From contig CM060953.1 of assembly GCA_030765055.1 (NCBI GenBank), positions 190,005,147 to 190,069,146 on the forward strand: a DNA stretch of 64,000 nucleotides, read 5' to 3'. Every line of letters begins with the position of its first letter. Position 1 is the first letter of the stretch. Positions 10,344-21,233 of the stretch are shown one piece after another. The notes under the pieces were generated by a model. That model had not been told where the DNA came from. It did not search any database and was given only the letters and a program-made list of their open reading frames with translations. Origin of the DNA: Mantis religiosa (lineage: Eukaryota > Arthropoda > Insecta > Mantodea > Mantidae). A program made the position numbers and the translations under genes.

Positions 10344-11328
10344 AGTATACCTAAGCACGCGATAAGAAGAGCGATCGGGTTCCAAGTTCTAATTCGGTAA
10401 GTTTCACTTAACTCCGTAAATATAGATGATAACTTGGAAATTTGAAATGCGCTATACACTGACATCTAGTGGCTAATACGCTAAGCTTTATCATGTCCGC
10501 CATATTTCGTTTTGATCAATTTCGAGGTTAATTAGCTAACCAGTTTACAACAATCGTATGTTAGAATTAGAATTTTAGTTCGTCCTTGACAACATATACA
10601 TGTTATGAGACACGTCAAAACGTATAAATACAGTATATACATAAAGTCAAATTGATTACATACAATATACGCAGTAACCAGCTTTTCTATGGTTTCATGT
10701 GGTATTTGCATAGACTAATTTACTACAAGAAATGTCATAATATAAATATTACAGGTTTGTGAATGTACTATGCTCCCAGTGCTCATTTACATGGTTATAG
10801 TTCTAAAAATTCATTAACCGTATAAAAACAGTGTGCATGCAAAAATTTCTTAACCTTATTCTTAAAGTGTTTTAATGATGCAGCTTGTTTAAATGAATTT
10901 GGAAGTTTATTATATAACATTATCACTTTGTAGTTAAAGCTTCCTTCATAAAGGCTCGTTTGGTGCGCTCGAATTGTCAGTTTATCCTTGTTACGAGTGT
11001 GGTACATCAGCATTTACTTGAAAATGATTTATATTTGTATGAACATTTGTGGATGTTATGGCTCTCGAAAGGAGACACATTATTGTTCGTCTATCTCCGT
11101 ATAACTGTGAGCTGAATGCAATTGAGCTGGCAGGGGCAAAACTAAGGAATGTGTTCAGAGGATGCAACGTTACTTGTGATATCTTCGCTTATATTACACG
11201 CTATTGTGCTGAACTGTGTTTTTCAAGGTTGATCACACTGTAGAAACAAAAGAACGATAGCTGTCGCTTTTTCCCCTCTGCCCGCACCAAGCCGTAAATC
11301 CAGTGCCCAATAAAATATGCCCGTACTG
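10344..11328 (+). mobile_element. Tc1-like element X, copy 1 (inserted in M1)
   Basis: Interrupts the M1 reading frame. The ends look like terminal inverted repeats: left AGTATACCTAAG and, after a 4-bp offset, GATAAGAAGAGCGATCGG; right end, read in reverse, CAGTACGGGCATATTTTATT. Copy 2 at 34.4-35.7 kb has the same ends (CAGTACGCATAAGATAAAAA). The frame 11049-11243 encodes the end of a DDE transposase: HIIVRLSPYNCELNAIELAG with AKLRNVFRGCNVT, matching copy 2. The middle, with the first catalytic residues, is missing and replaced by a LINE fragment. The right end abuts TA and then M1 codons. Non-autonomous relic. Confidence 0.7.
10550..11040 (-). pseudogene. Non-LTR retrotransposon 3' end
   Basis: Nested inside element X. 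The minus-strand frame 10795-11013 reads YHTRNKDKLTIRAHQTSLYE, then IMLYNKLPNSFKQAASLKHF, KNKVKKFLH and FYTVNEFLEL. This is the typical end of the reverse-transcriptase ORF in many insect LINEs (TRN..., YNKLP..., LK.FK..., FYS..EF). About 250 bp of 3' UTR follow. The 5' part is truncated, as is usual for LINE insertions. Confidence 0.75.
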
Positions 11329-11540
11329 TAATGTGCGTTCCTGGGTGCGACAGTTGAATGAAGGTAGAACATTGTGTGACAAACCAAGAGAGTCACGACC
11401 TAGCACCAGCCGGTCTGACGACATGATCCCGCGAGTGTTGAACGCTGTTTTGGAGGATCGCCGATTGAGCATTTTCGGATCTTCTGGCCGGACTCTGTGA
11501 ACAAATCTCACGGAAAAGTAAATTTTGGAGGCGATATCTG
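11329..11540 (+). pseudogene. Mariner M1, continuation of left arm
   Basis: Resumes M1 on the plus strand after element X: NVRSWVRQLNEGRTLC, then KPRESRPSTSRSDDMIPRV and LEDRRLSIF. This is the recognition part of the second HTH and the linker. A frameshift and stop follow near 11500, and the sequence then joins, in inverted orientation, the 105-bp array. No catalytic domain follows. Confidence 0.8.
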
Positions 11541-14500
11541 CAACTGTCTTGGCTTGATGTTACACGATGTTCTGCCTTTATTGAACTAAAGCACCTAGGA
11601 ACGCACATTACACACATGCATGGTTCCATCACTACATGCCTCACTCAACTGTTCTTGGTTTGCTGTCACACGATGTTCTGCCTTCACTGAAATGTCGCAC
11701 CCAGGAACGTACATTACACACATTCATGGTACCATTACCACATGCCTCACTTAACTGTCTTGGTTTGTTCTCACACGATATCCTGCCTTCAATGAACTGT
11801 CATACCCAGGAACGTACATTAGACACATCCATGATACCATCAAAACATGCCTCACTTAACTGTCTTGGTTTGTTGTCACACGATGTTCTGTCTTCATTGA
11901 ACTGTCGTACCCAGGAACGTACATTACACACATTCATGGTACCATCACCACATGCCTCACTTAACTGTCTTGGTTTGTTCTCACACGATATCCTGCCTTC
12001 ATTGAACTGTCGTACCCAGGAACGTACATTAGACACATCCATGATACCATCAAAACATGCCTCACTTAACTGTCTTGGTTTGTTGTCACACGATATCCTG
12101 CCTTCAATGAACTGTCGTACCCAGGAACGTACATTAGACACATCCATGATACCATCAAAACATGCCTCACTTAACTGTCTTGGTTTGTTGTCACACGATG
12201 TTCTGCCTTCATTGAACTGTCGCACCCAGGTACGTAAATTACTCAGATACATGGTACCATGACCACATGCCTCAGTTAACTCTCTTGGTTTGTTGTCACA
12301 CGATGTTCTGCCTTCATTGAACTGTCGCACCTACCAAAGCACATTAGACACATCCATTGTAACATCACCACATGCCTCACTTAACTCTCTTGGTTTGTTG
12401 TCACACGATGTTCTGTCTTCATTGAACTGTCATACCCAGCTACGTACATTAGACACATCCATGGTACCATCACCACGTACTTCACTAAACACTCTTGGTT
12501 TGTTGTCACACGATGTTCTGCCTTCATTGAGCCGTCGTACCCAGGAACGTACATTAGACACATCCGTGGTACCATCACCACGTACCTAACTAAACTCTCT
12601 TGGTTTGTTGTCACACGATGTGTTGCCTTCATTGAGCTGTCGCACCCAGGAACGTACATTAGACACATCCATGATACCATCACGTACCTTACTAAACTGT
12701 CTTGGTTTGTTGTCACACGATGTTCTGCCTTCATTGAACTGTTGCAACCAGGAACGTACATTAGACACAGCCATAGTACCATCACCACGTACCTCACTAA
12801 ACTGTCTTGGTTTGTTGTCACATGATGTTCTGCCTTCATTGACTGTCACACCCAGGAACGTACATTAGACACAGCCATGGTACCATCACCACGTACCTCA
12901 CTTAACTGTCTTGGTTTGTTGTCACACGATGTTCTGCCTTCATTGAACTGTCACACCCAGGAACGTACATTAGACACAGCCATGGTACCATCACCACATA
13001 CCTAACTATACTGTCTTGGTTTGTTGTCACACGATGTTCTGCCTTCATTGAGCCATCGTACCCAGGAACGTACATTAGACACATCCGTGGTACCATCACC
13101 ACGTACCTAACTAAACTCTCTTGGTTTGTTGTCACACGATGTTTTGCCTTCATTGAGCTGTCGCACCCAGGAACGTACATTAGACACATCCATGATACCA
13201 TCACGTACCTCACTAAACTGTCTTGGTTTGTTGTCACACGATGTTCTGCCTTCATTGAACTGTTGCACCCAGGAACGTACATTAGACACAGCCATGTACC
13301 ATCACCACGTACCTCACTAAACTGTCTTGGTTTGTTGTCACATGATGTTCTGCCTTCATTGAACTGTCACACCCAGGAACGTACATTAGACACAGCCATG
13401 GTACCATCACCACATACCTAACTATACTGTCTTGGTTTGTTGTCACACGATGTTCCGCCTTCATTGAGCCGTCGTACCCAGGAACGTACATTAGACACAT
13501 CCGTGGTACCATCACCACGTGCCTAACTAAACTCTCTTGGTTTGTTGTCACACGATGTTTTGCCTTCATTGAGCTGTCGCACCCAGGAACGTACAATAGA
13601 CACATCCATGATACCATCACGTACCTCACTAAACTGTCTTGGTTTGTTGTCACACGATGTTCTGCCTTCATTGAACTGTTGCACCCAGGAACGTATATTA
13701 GACACAGCCATGGTACCATCACCACGTACCTCACTAAACTGTCTTGGTTTGTTGTCACCTGATGTTCTGCCTTCATTGAACTGTCACACCCAGGAACGTA
13801 CATTAGACACAGCCATGGTACCATCACCACATACCTAACTATACTGTCTTGGTTTGTTGTCACACGATGTTCTGCCTTCACTGAACTGTCACACCCCGGA
13901 ACGTACATTAGACACAGCCATGGTACCATCACCACATACCTAACTATACTGTCTTGGTTTGTTGTCACACGATGTTCTGTCTTCATTGAACTGTCACACC
14001 CAGGAACATACACTAGACTCATCCATGGTACCATCACCACATACCTCACTTAACTGTCTTGGTTTGTTGTAACACGATGTTCTGCCTTCTTTGAAGTGTC
14101 ACACCCAGGAACGCACACTAGACACATCCATGGTACCATCACCACATTCCTCACTTAACTGTCTTGGTTTTGTTGTTACACGATGTTCTGTCTTCATTGA
14201 AGTGTCACACCCAGGAACGCACACTAGACACATCCATGGTACCATCACCATATGCCTCACTTAACTGTCTTGGTTTGTTGTCAGACGATGTTCTGTCTTC
14301 ATTGAACTGTCGCACCCAGGAACGTACATTAGACACATCCATAGTTACATCACCACATACCTCACTTAACTGTCTTGGTTTGTTGTCACACGATGTTCTG
14401 TCTTCATTGAACTGTCGCACCTAGGAAGGTACATTAGACACATCCATGCTACCATCACCACATGCCTCACTTAACTGTATTGGTTTGTTGGAAAACGATG

Positions 14501-15110
14501 TTCTGTCTTCATTGAACTGTTGCACCTAGGAACGTACATTAGACACATCCATGTTACCATCACCACATGCCTCATTCAACTGTGTTGGTTTGTTGTAACA
14601 CGATGTTCTGCCTTCATTGAACTGTCACACCCAGGAACGTACATTAGACACATCCTTGGTACCATCACCATATGTCTCACTTAACTGTCTTGGTTTGTTG
14701 GAAAACGATGTTCTGTCTTCATTGAACTGTCGCACCCAGGAACGTACATTAGACACATCCATGGTACCATCACCACATGCCTCACTTAACTGTCTTGGTT
14801 TGTTGTCACACGATGTTCTGTCTTCATTGAACTGTCGCACCCAGGAACGTACATTAGATACATCCATGGTACCATCACCACATGCCTCACTTAAATGTCT
14901 TGGTTTGTTGTCACACGATGTTCTGTCTTCATTGAACTGTCACACCCAGGAACGTACATTAGACACATCCTTGGTACCATCACCACATGCCTCACTTAAC
15001 TGTCTTGGTTTGTTGTCACACGATGTTCTGTCTTCATTGAACTGTCACACCCAGGAACGTACATTAGACACATCCATGGTACCATCACCACATGTCTCAC
15101 TCAACTGTCA
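11541..15110 (-). repeat. Minisatellite of mariner M1 HTH codons (about 34 x 105 bp)
   Basis: Tandem array whose unit, on the minus strand, is 105 bp or 35 codons of the M1 transposase: QLSEACGDGTMDVSNVRSWV followed by RQFNEGRTSCDNKPR. The parent protein has this stretch once, as the second helix-turn-helix. Because 105 is divisible by 3 the frame passes through unit boundaries; open stretches reach 176 codons (11800-12330). Units with a 3-bp deletion (ACCATCACGTACC) keep frame; others have a stop (TAG in the ACCTAACTAA variant) or small shifts. Sub-families are regionally clustered and a four-unit higher-order repeat is visible at 12.6-13.9 kb. The array is in the same orientation as the M1 N-terminus at its right end. 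Confidence 0.95.
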
Positions 15111-15360
15111 GTGAATTTCAGTAGGTGTCACAGCTCGAAAATGGTGAAAACGGATGATTACACGTTGTTCTTGCAATGAAAACGTCGCCATTTTAAGTTT
15201 TAAAAACAGTACTACTCTCGTCACTGCTCAGTGCTGCCATCTCTGTGAGATATTCAGAAAGGATCCACATGTATTTTAAAAATAACGAAGAGTTCCTATC
15301 AGGTGCCAGTCCTGAAAATATAGGTGTTATAACTTGAATGCACATTATATAATTCAGAAA
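15104..15360 (-). pseudogene. Mariner M1, right 5' end and N-terminal codons
   Basis: Minus-strand start of an M1 transposase in frame with the array: ATG at 15191, MATFSLQEQRVIIRF, then HHFRAVTPTEIH, a TGA in place of Arg at codon 28, and QLSETCGDGTMDVS leading straight into the 105-bp units. Upstream lie the M1 5' UTR and terminal region (CTCACAGAGATGGCAGCACT, CAGGACTGGCACCTG, TTCAAGTTATAACACC read on the minus strand), an inverted copy of 10.03-10.22 kb. The internal stop means the full array is not translated as one protein unless the stop is bypassed. Confidence 0.85.
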
Positions 15361-16139
15361 AAAATGCCTTTTGCACAAATGCAGAAATAGGATTATTAAG
15401 ATCGTGGACCTTCCTGGTATATAGCTTTCCCGTGCATTCCGCGGGTCGTTAGGAAAATGCTATAAAGTGCACTTATATTTGGAAATGTTTGTAGCTTTAT
15501 TTAACCCCACATCTAATTTGATTTCTCTTTTCACCTTTGTTGGGTATTTCAGCGTTCCTAGTTTCGGCCTCCTTGTTTGGTGCATTTCTCTCTGTAACTT
15601 AGTTCTACTCCCAAAATATTGGCACAAGTTACCTTACTCTTAATTTTGCTTGGTTACTGATTAAAATCTCACACCTAAATTTTCGTAATAGAAACACATG
15701 TCTTCGTGGTGAGCAGAAATAATTCACGACTCAACAGTTAGTGAAAGACTCGACAAGGAATTGTGTTACGTTGCAGCCTACGTGATGAGAAGTCAGCGGG
15801 TAGTGGAGGAGACCGTGAAGGTGTTTGAGAGCGCATGTTGCAGTATTGTTCAGATTTGGCGTGCAGTTCCGTGTAGAAGGTGAACCTGTGTACACGTCAG
15901 GGAGATTATTAGCAGTACAAGTTGTTGCGTACAACAAAGGAATGAGAAAAATTAAAGAGTCGTATTGAAGCAGTGTATTTGTATAAAAGACAGCCATTAC
16001 CGTCAGCATTAGGCTAACGAATTTAGTCTTTAGAAATTTAAGACTCGTGTCGTCTTTTCAGTTTTTGTTCTTAATATTTTCAACTCATCTTGTGCCTAAG
16101 ATATAACGTGTGTGCGATGAATAAAAATAGTCAAGGATA
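15361..16139. other. Unassigned DNA (15.4-16.1 kb)
   Basis: No recognisable gene. A 92-codon minus frame (15731-16009) matches nothing I know. Confidence 0.5.
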
Positions 16140-19100
16140 CCCAAATACGCTCAGGTCCCACAGAGATTCGAGATGCCCAACTTTCACCTACCAGGACAAC
16201 ATAAAACTTCCAACGTTAAGTCATATCGGACGATGAATGAAATGATGTTCAAATGAGTACAGGGTACATAGAGCTTAGAATTGCCAGCCATTCATCTTTC
16301 AGGATAAGGTAAAGCCTCCAACGTTGAGTCATATCGGACGATGAATGAAATGGTGTTCAAATGAGTACAGGGTACATAGAGCTTAAGGTTACCATATATT
16401 CATCTTTCAGGATAAGGGAAAACCTACAACGTTAAGTCATATCAGAGGATGAATGAAATGATGGTCAAATAAGTACAGGATACATAGAGCTTAGAGTTAC
16501 CAGACATTCATCTTTCAGGATAAGAGAAAACCTCCAACGTTAAGTCATATCGGACGATGAAAGAATTGGTTTTCAAATGAGTACAGGATGCATAGAGCTT
16601 AGGGTTACTAGACATTCATCTTTCATGGTAAGAGAAACTCTCGAACGTTAAGTCCTATCAGACGATGAATGAAATGAGGTTCAAATGAGTACAGGGTGCA
16701 TACAACTTAGAGTTACCAGACATTCATCTTTAAGGATAAGAGAAACTGTCCAACGTTAAGTCATATCAGACGATGAATGAAATGATGTTCAAGTAAGTAC
16801 AGCGTACATAGAGCTTAGAGTTACTAGACATTCATGTTTCAGGACAACGAAAACCTCCAACGTTAAGTCATATCAGACGATGAATGAAATAATGTTCAAG
16901 TAAGTACAGCGTACATAGAGCTTAGAGTTACTAGACATTCATGTTTCAGGATAACGAAAACCTCCAACGTTAAGTCATATCATACGATGAATGAAATAAT
17001 GTTCAAGTAAGTACAGCGTACATAGAGCTTAGAGTTACTAGACATTCATGTTTCAGGATAACGAAAACCTCCAACGTTAAGTCATATCAGACGATGAATG
17101 AAATAATGCTGAAATGAGTACAGGGTGCACAGAGCTTATGGTTACCAGTCATTCATCTTTCTCAATAAGAGAAAACCTGCAACGTTAAGTCATATTGGAC
17201 GATGAATGAAATAATGCTGAAATGAGTACAGGGTGCACAGAGCTTATAGTTACCAGTCATTCATCTTTCTCGATAAGAGAAAACCTGCAACGTTATGTCA
17301 TATCGGACGATGAATGAAATAATGCTGAAATGAGTACAGGGTGCACAGAGCTTATAGTTACCAGTCATTCATCTTTCTCGATAAGAGAAAACCTGCAACG
17401 TTAAGTCATATCGGACGATGAATGAAATAATTCTGAAATGAGTACAGGGTGCACAGAGCTTATGGTTACCAGTCATTCATCTTTCTCAATAAGAGAAAAC
17501 CTGCAACGTTAAGTCATATCGGACGATGAATGAAATAATGCTGAAATGAGTACAGGGTGCACAGAGCTTATAGTTACCAGTCATTCATCTTTCTCGATAA
17601 GAGAAAACCTGCAACGTTAAGTCATATTGGACGATGAATGAAATAATGCTGAAATGAGTACAGGGTGCACAGAGCTTATGGTTACCAGTCATTCATCTTT
17701 CTCGATAAGAGAAAACCTGCAACGTTAAGTCATATTGGACGATGAATGAAATAATGCTGAAATGAGTACAGGGTGCACAGAGCTTATGGTTACCAGTCAT
17801 TCATCTTTCTCGATAAGAGAAAACCTGCAACGTTAAGTCATATCGGACGATGAATGAAATAATGCTGAAATGAGTACAGGGTGCACAGAGCTTATGGTTA
17901 CCAGTCATTCATCTTTCTCGATAAGAGAAAACCTGCAACGTTAAGTCATATCAGACGATGAATGAAATAATGCTGAAATGAGTACAGGGAGCACAGAGCT
18001 TATGGTTACCAGTCATTCATCTTTCTCGATAAGAGAAAACCTGCAACGTTAAGTCATATTGGACGATGAATGAAATAATGCTGAAATGAGTACAGGGTGC
18101 ACAGAGCTTATGGTTACCAGTCATTCATCTTTCTCGATAAGAGAAAACCTGCAACGTTAAGTCATATTGGACGATGAATGAAATAATGCTGAAATGAGTA
18201 CAGGGTGCACAGAGCTTATGGTTACCAGTCATTCATCTTTCTCTATAAGAGAAAACCTGCAACGTTAAGTCATATTGGACGATGAATGAAATAATGCTGA
18301 AATGAGTACAGGGTGCACAGAGCTTATAGTTACCAGTCATTCATCTTTCTCGATAAGAGAAAACCTGCAACGTTAAGTCATATCGGACGATGAATGAAAT
18401 AATGCTGAAATGAGTACAGGGTGCACAGAGCTTATAGTTACCAGTCATTCATCTTTCTCGATAAGAGAAAACCTGCAACGTTAAGTCATATTGGACGATG
18501 AATGAAATAATGCTGAAATGAGTACAGGGTGCACAGAGCTTATAGTTACCAGTCATTCATCTTTCTCGATAAGAGAAAACCTGCAACGTTAAGTCATATC
18601 GGACGATGAATGAAATAATGCTGAAATGAGTACAGGGTGCACAGAGCTTATAGTTACCAGTCATTCATCTTTCTCGATAAGAGAAAACCTGCAACGTTAA
18701 GTCATATCGGACGATGAATGAAATAATGCTGAAATGAGTACAGGGTGCACAGAGCTTATAGTTACCAGTCATTCATCTTTCTCGATAAGAGAAAACCTGC
18801 AACGTTAAGTCATATCGGACGATGAATGAAATAATGCTGAAATGAGTACAGGGTGCACAGAGCTTATAGTTACCAGTCATTCATCTTTCTCGATAAGAGA
18901 AAACCTGCAACGTTAAGTCATATCGGACGATGAATGAAATGATGTTCAAATGAGTACAGGGTAAATAGAGCTTATAGTTACCAGTCATTCATCTTTCTCG
19001 ATAAGAGAAAACCTGCAACGTTAAGTCATATCGGACGATGAATGAAATAATGCTGAAATGAGTACAGGGTGCACAGAGCTTATAGTTACCAGTCATTCAT

Positions 19101-19640
19101 CTTTCTCGATAAGAGAAAACCTGCAACGTTAAGTCATATCGGACGATGAATGAAATGATGTTCAAATGAGTACAGGGTAAATAGAGCTTATAGTTACCAG
19201 TCATTCATCTTTCTCGATAAGGGAAAACCTCCAACGTTAAGTCATATCGGACGATGAATGAAATGATGTTCAAATGAGTACAGCGTCCATAGAGCTTAGA
19301 GTTACTAGACATTCATCTTTCATGATAAGGGGAAACCTCCAACGTTAAGTCATATCGGACAATGAATAAAATGATGTTCAAATGAGTACAGGGTACATAG
19401 AGCTTACAGTTACTAGACATTCATCTTTCATGATAAGGGGAAACCTCCAACGTTAAGTCATATCGGACGATGAATGAAATGATGTTCAAATGAGTACAGC
19501 GTCCATAGAGCTTAGAGTTACTAGACATTCATCTTTCATGATAAGGGGAAACCTCCAACGTTAAGTCATATCGGACAATGAATGAAATGATGTTCAAATG
19601 AGTACAGGGTCTATTGAGCTTAGTTACCACACGTTCATAT
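16140..19640 (+). repeat. Satellite A, array 2 (about 32 units of 108 bp)
   Basis: Same unit and orientation as array 1. The flanks are diverged, while roughly 17.1-19.2 kb consists of nearly identical units of a private variant (AATAATGCTGAAATGAGTAC, GGGTGCACAGAGCTTATAG, CTTTCTCGATAAGAG, CCTGCAACGTTAAG) at exact 108-bp spacing, indicating recent local expansion. Two units with GATGTTCAAATGAGTACAGG and GTAAATAGAGC recur 216 bp apart near 18.94 and 19.15 kb, a small two-unit higher-order repeat. The right end continues without a break into a SINE head. Confidence 0.95.
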
Positions 19641-19764
19641 TTCAGGATATAGGGAAAGCCCCGGGAAGGCATTATCTGAATCACTCATCGGACCAAGATT
19701 CGAAGTAAGGACCTCTTGAACGTGAGGCTGACTCGCTACACCCGTGCTACCGAGGCTGGTATTT
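19640..19764 (-). repeat. SINE A head capping array 2
   Basis: tRNA-like head of SINE A read on the minus strand: GGTAGCACGGGTGTAGCGAG (A-box region), CACGTTCAAGAGGTCC, then a B-box region (TTCGAATCTTGG). It is contiguous with the last satellite unit through GATATAGGGAAAGCCCCGGG. In SINE orientation the order is head, body, body, body and so on, so array 2 is one SINE with a multiplied body. Confidence 0.8.
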
Positions 19765-20322
19765 TTTCGCAATGTATATGTATCTATATAAGGTAAGTGT
19801 TTTGGCGCCATTCTACAATGTAATATTACTAAATGAAAGTGCTCTTCTGTTGAGCGGAATGTTCTTTAGCCCCAATGAAATGCATATGTAATTAATAATG
19901 TGGTATTAAGTTCATAATAAGCTTTCTACCAACATTATCAACTAAACATTCCCTGAATTTCGTGGGCAGATTTTTTCAGCTCTTTGAAGACCCTGAGTGT
20001 GTTACAGAGCTTTCCAATGCTGTATTCACAAGAAAATGCAGGCGCATGAAAGAAGCTATATTTAAAAGTTTATGCTACAGACTTCAAGGGGGAAAGAGGT
20101 AGATATCGTATTTCCTCCATTCGTCGGTGTATATTAGTTTTTCTTCAGCTTCCTGGACTTCCTCCTCTCAACACTTTCAGTTTCGATATTTCCCTGATGG
20201 CTATGTTTATCGACCTAGCCCGCCAGGCTTCCCTAGAGCCCAAACCGTTTCGTTACTCAACTTTCACCAACTCTATAGCAAGAAGCCCTTCTGCCCCCAA
20301 AACAGGCTTCGGTAATAAAATA
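19765..20322. other. Unassigned DNA (19.8-20.3 kb)
   Basis: No gene or repeat recognised. Confidence 0.5.
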
Positions 20323-21233
20323 CGAGGGCTGTTCAATAAAGAATGATCACAAATATTTTGACCACGTACCTTTACTCATCCTCATAATTTTGATGGTCCT
20401 AAAAATAGTCTTCCCTGAATGCGATGCACTTGTCCCAGCGCTTCTGCCAGTCTTCAAAGACATGCTGGAAACCATTTTTGAAAGATCCTTAAAAATCGCC
20501 TCCGCAGCCTTCACCACTGCTTCTGATGATGGATAATGCCTCCCACGAAGGCGTTTCTTCAAGTTAGGGAATAGAAAAAAATCACATGGGGCTAAATCCG
20601 GACTATAGGGAGGGTGAGGGATGTACTGCACGTTGATTTGTGCAAGATATTCAGCATCAACATTGGCAATATGCAGCCTAGCATTATCGTGGTGCAGCAT
20701 CCAGCCTGCTTCATGGAAATGTGGTCTTTTGCGCCTGATATGGACTTGCAATGTTTTCAGGACATCCCTGTAGTATTGTGCGGTTACTGATGTGTGTGCA
20801 GGTACAACATGCTGATAAACCATTCCATGAATATCAAAGAATGAGACGACCATAACTTTCCCTGCAGAAGCAACCACTTTTTGTTTTTTGGGGTTGTTAA
20901 TGTAGGAGATTTCCACACTGAGCTTTACTGTTTGCTCTCAGGATCAAAATGATGAAGGCAAGTTTCATCAGCAGTGATTACGTTTGAAAGAAACTCCGGA
21001 TCTTCCTCAAATTTCAACTTTAACTGCATGTTACCTCCATTACAGTTGTAGGCAATACTGAACATGTCTGAACTTACCTGGTTCTCACAGGCGGAAACCA
21101 GGAGTACCAACAATGAAACTACTACGGCTCGTTTGTTTCACATTAAGCTAACAGAATATAATAAGATTGAAGTTTAGTGCGAAAATTTAGGAACGTAAAA
21201 GTATTATGACCCTTCTTTATTGAACAGCTGTCG
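20323..21233 (-). mobile_element. Mariner M2, copy a (internally deleted)
   Basis: TIR-bounded mariner with TA duplications (20321-20322 and 21234-21235). TIR: CGAGGGCTGTTCAATAAAGA at the left, CGACAGCTGTTCAATAAAGA at the right. The minus-strand frames 20925-21113 and 20347-20916 carry the catalytic core: ADETCLHHFDPESKQ (first Asp, Trp changed to Cys), LHHDNARLHIANV (second Asp) and YSPDLAPCDFFLF (third Asp, DD34D spacing). A stop separates the two frames. The first codons (NCNGGN) run directly into MQLKLKFEEDPEF, because about 400 bp encoding the HTH domain are deleted. Copy c has the same junction. It cannot make a complete transposase. Confidence 0.9.

Noticed and set aside
11636..14049. 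Other-frame repeat ORFs in the M1 array (208 codons plus, 255 codons minus)
   Set aside because: They are shadow frames of the 105-bp unit. Only the minus frame with NVRSWVRQFNEG matches a known protein (mariner HTH).
16140..19640. CRISPR array
   Set aside because: Direct repeats are contiguous 108-bp satellite units without unique spacers, in eukaryotic DNA with no cas genes.
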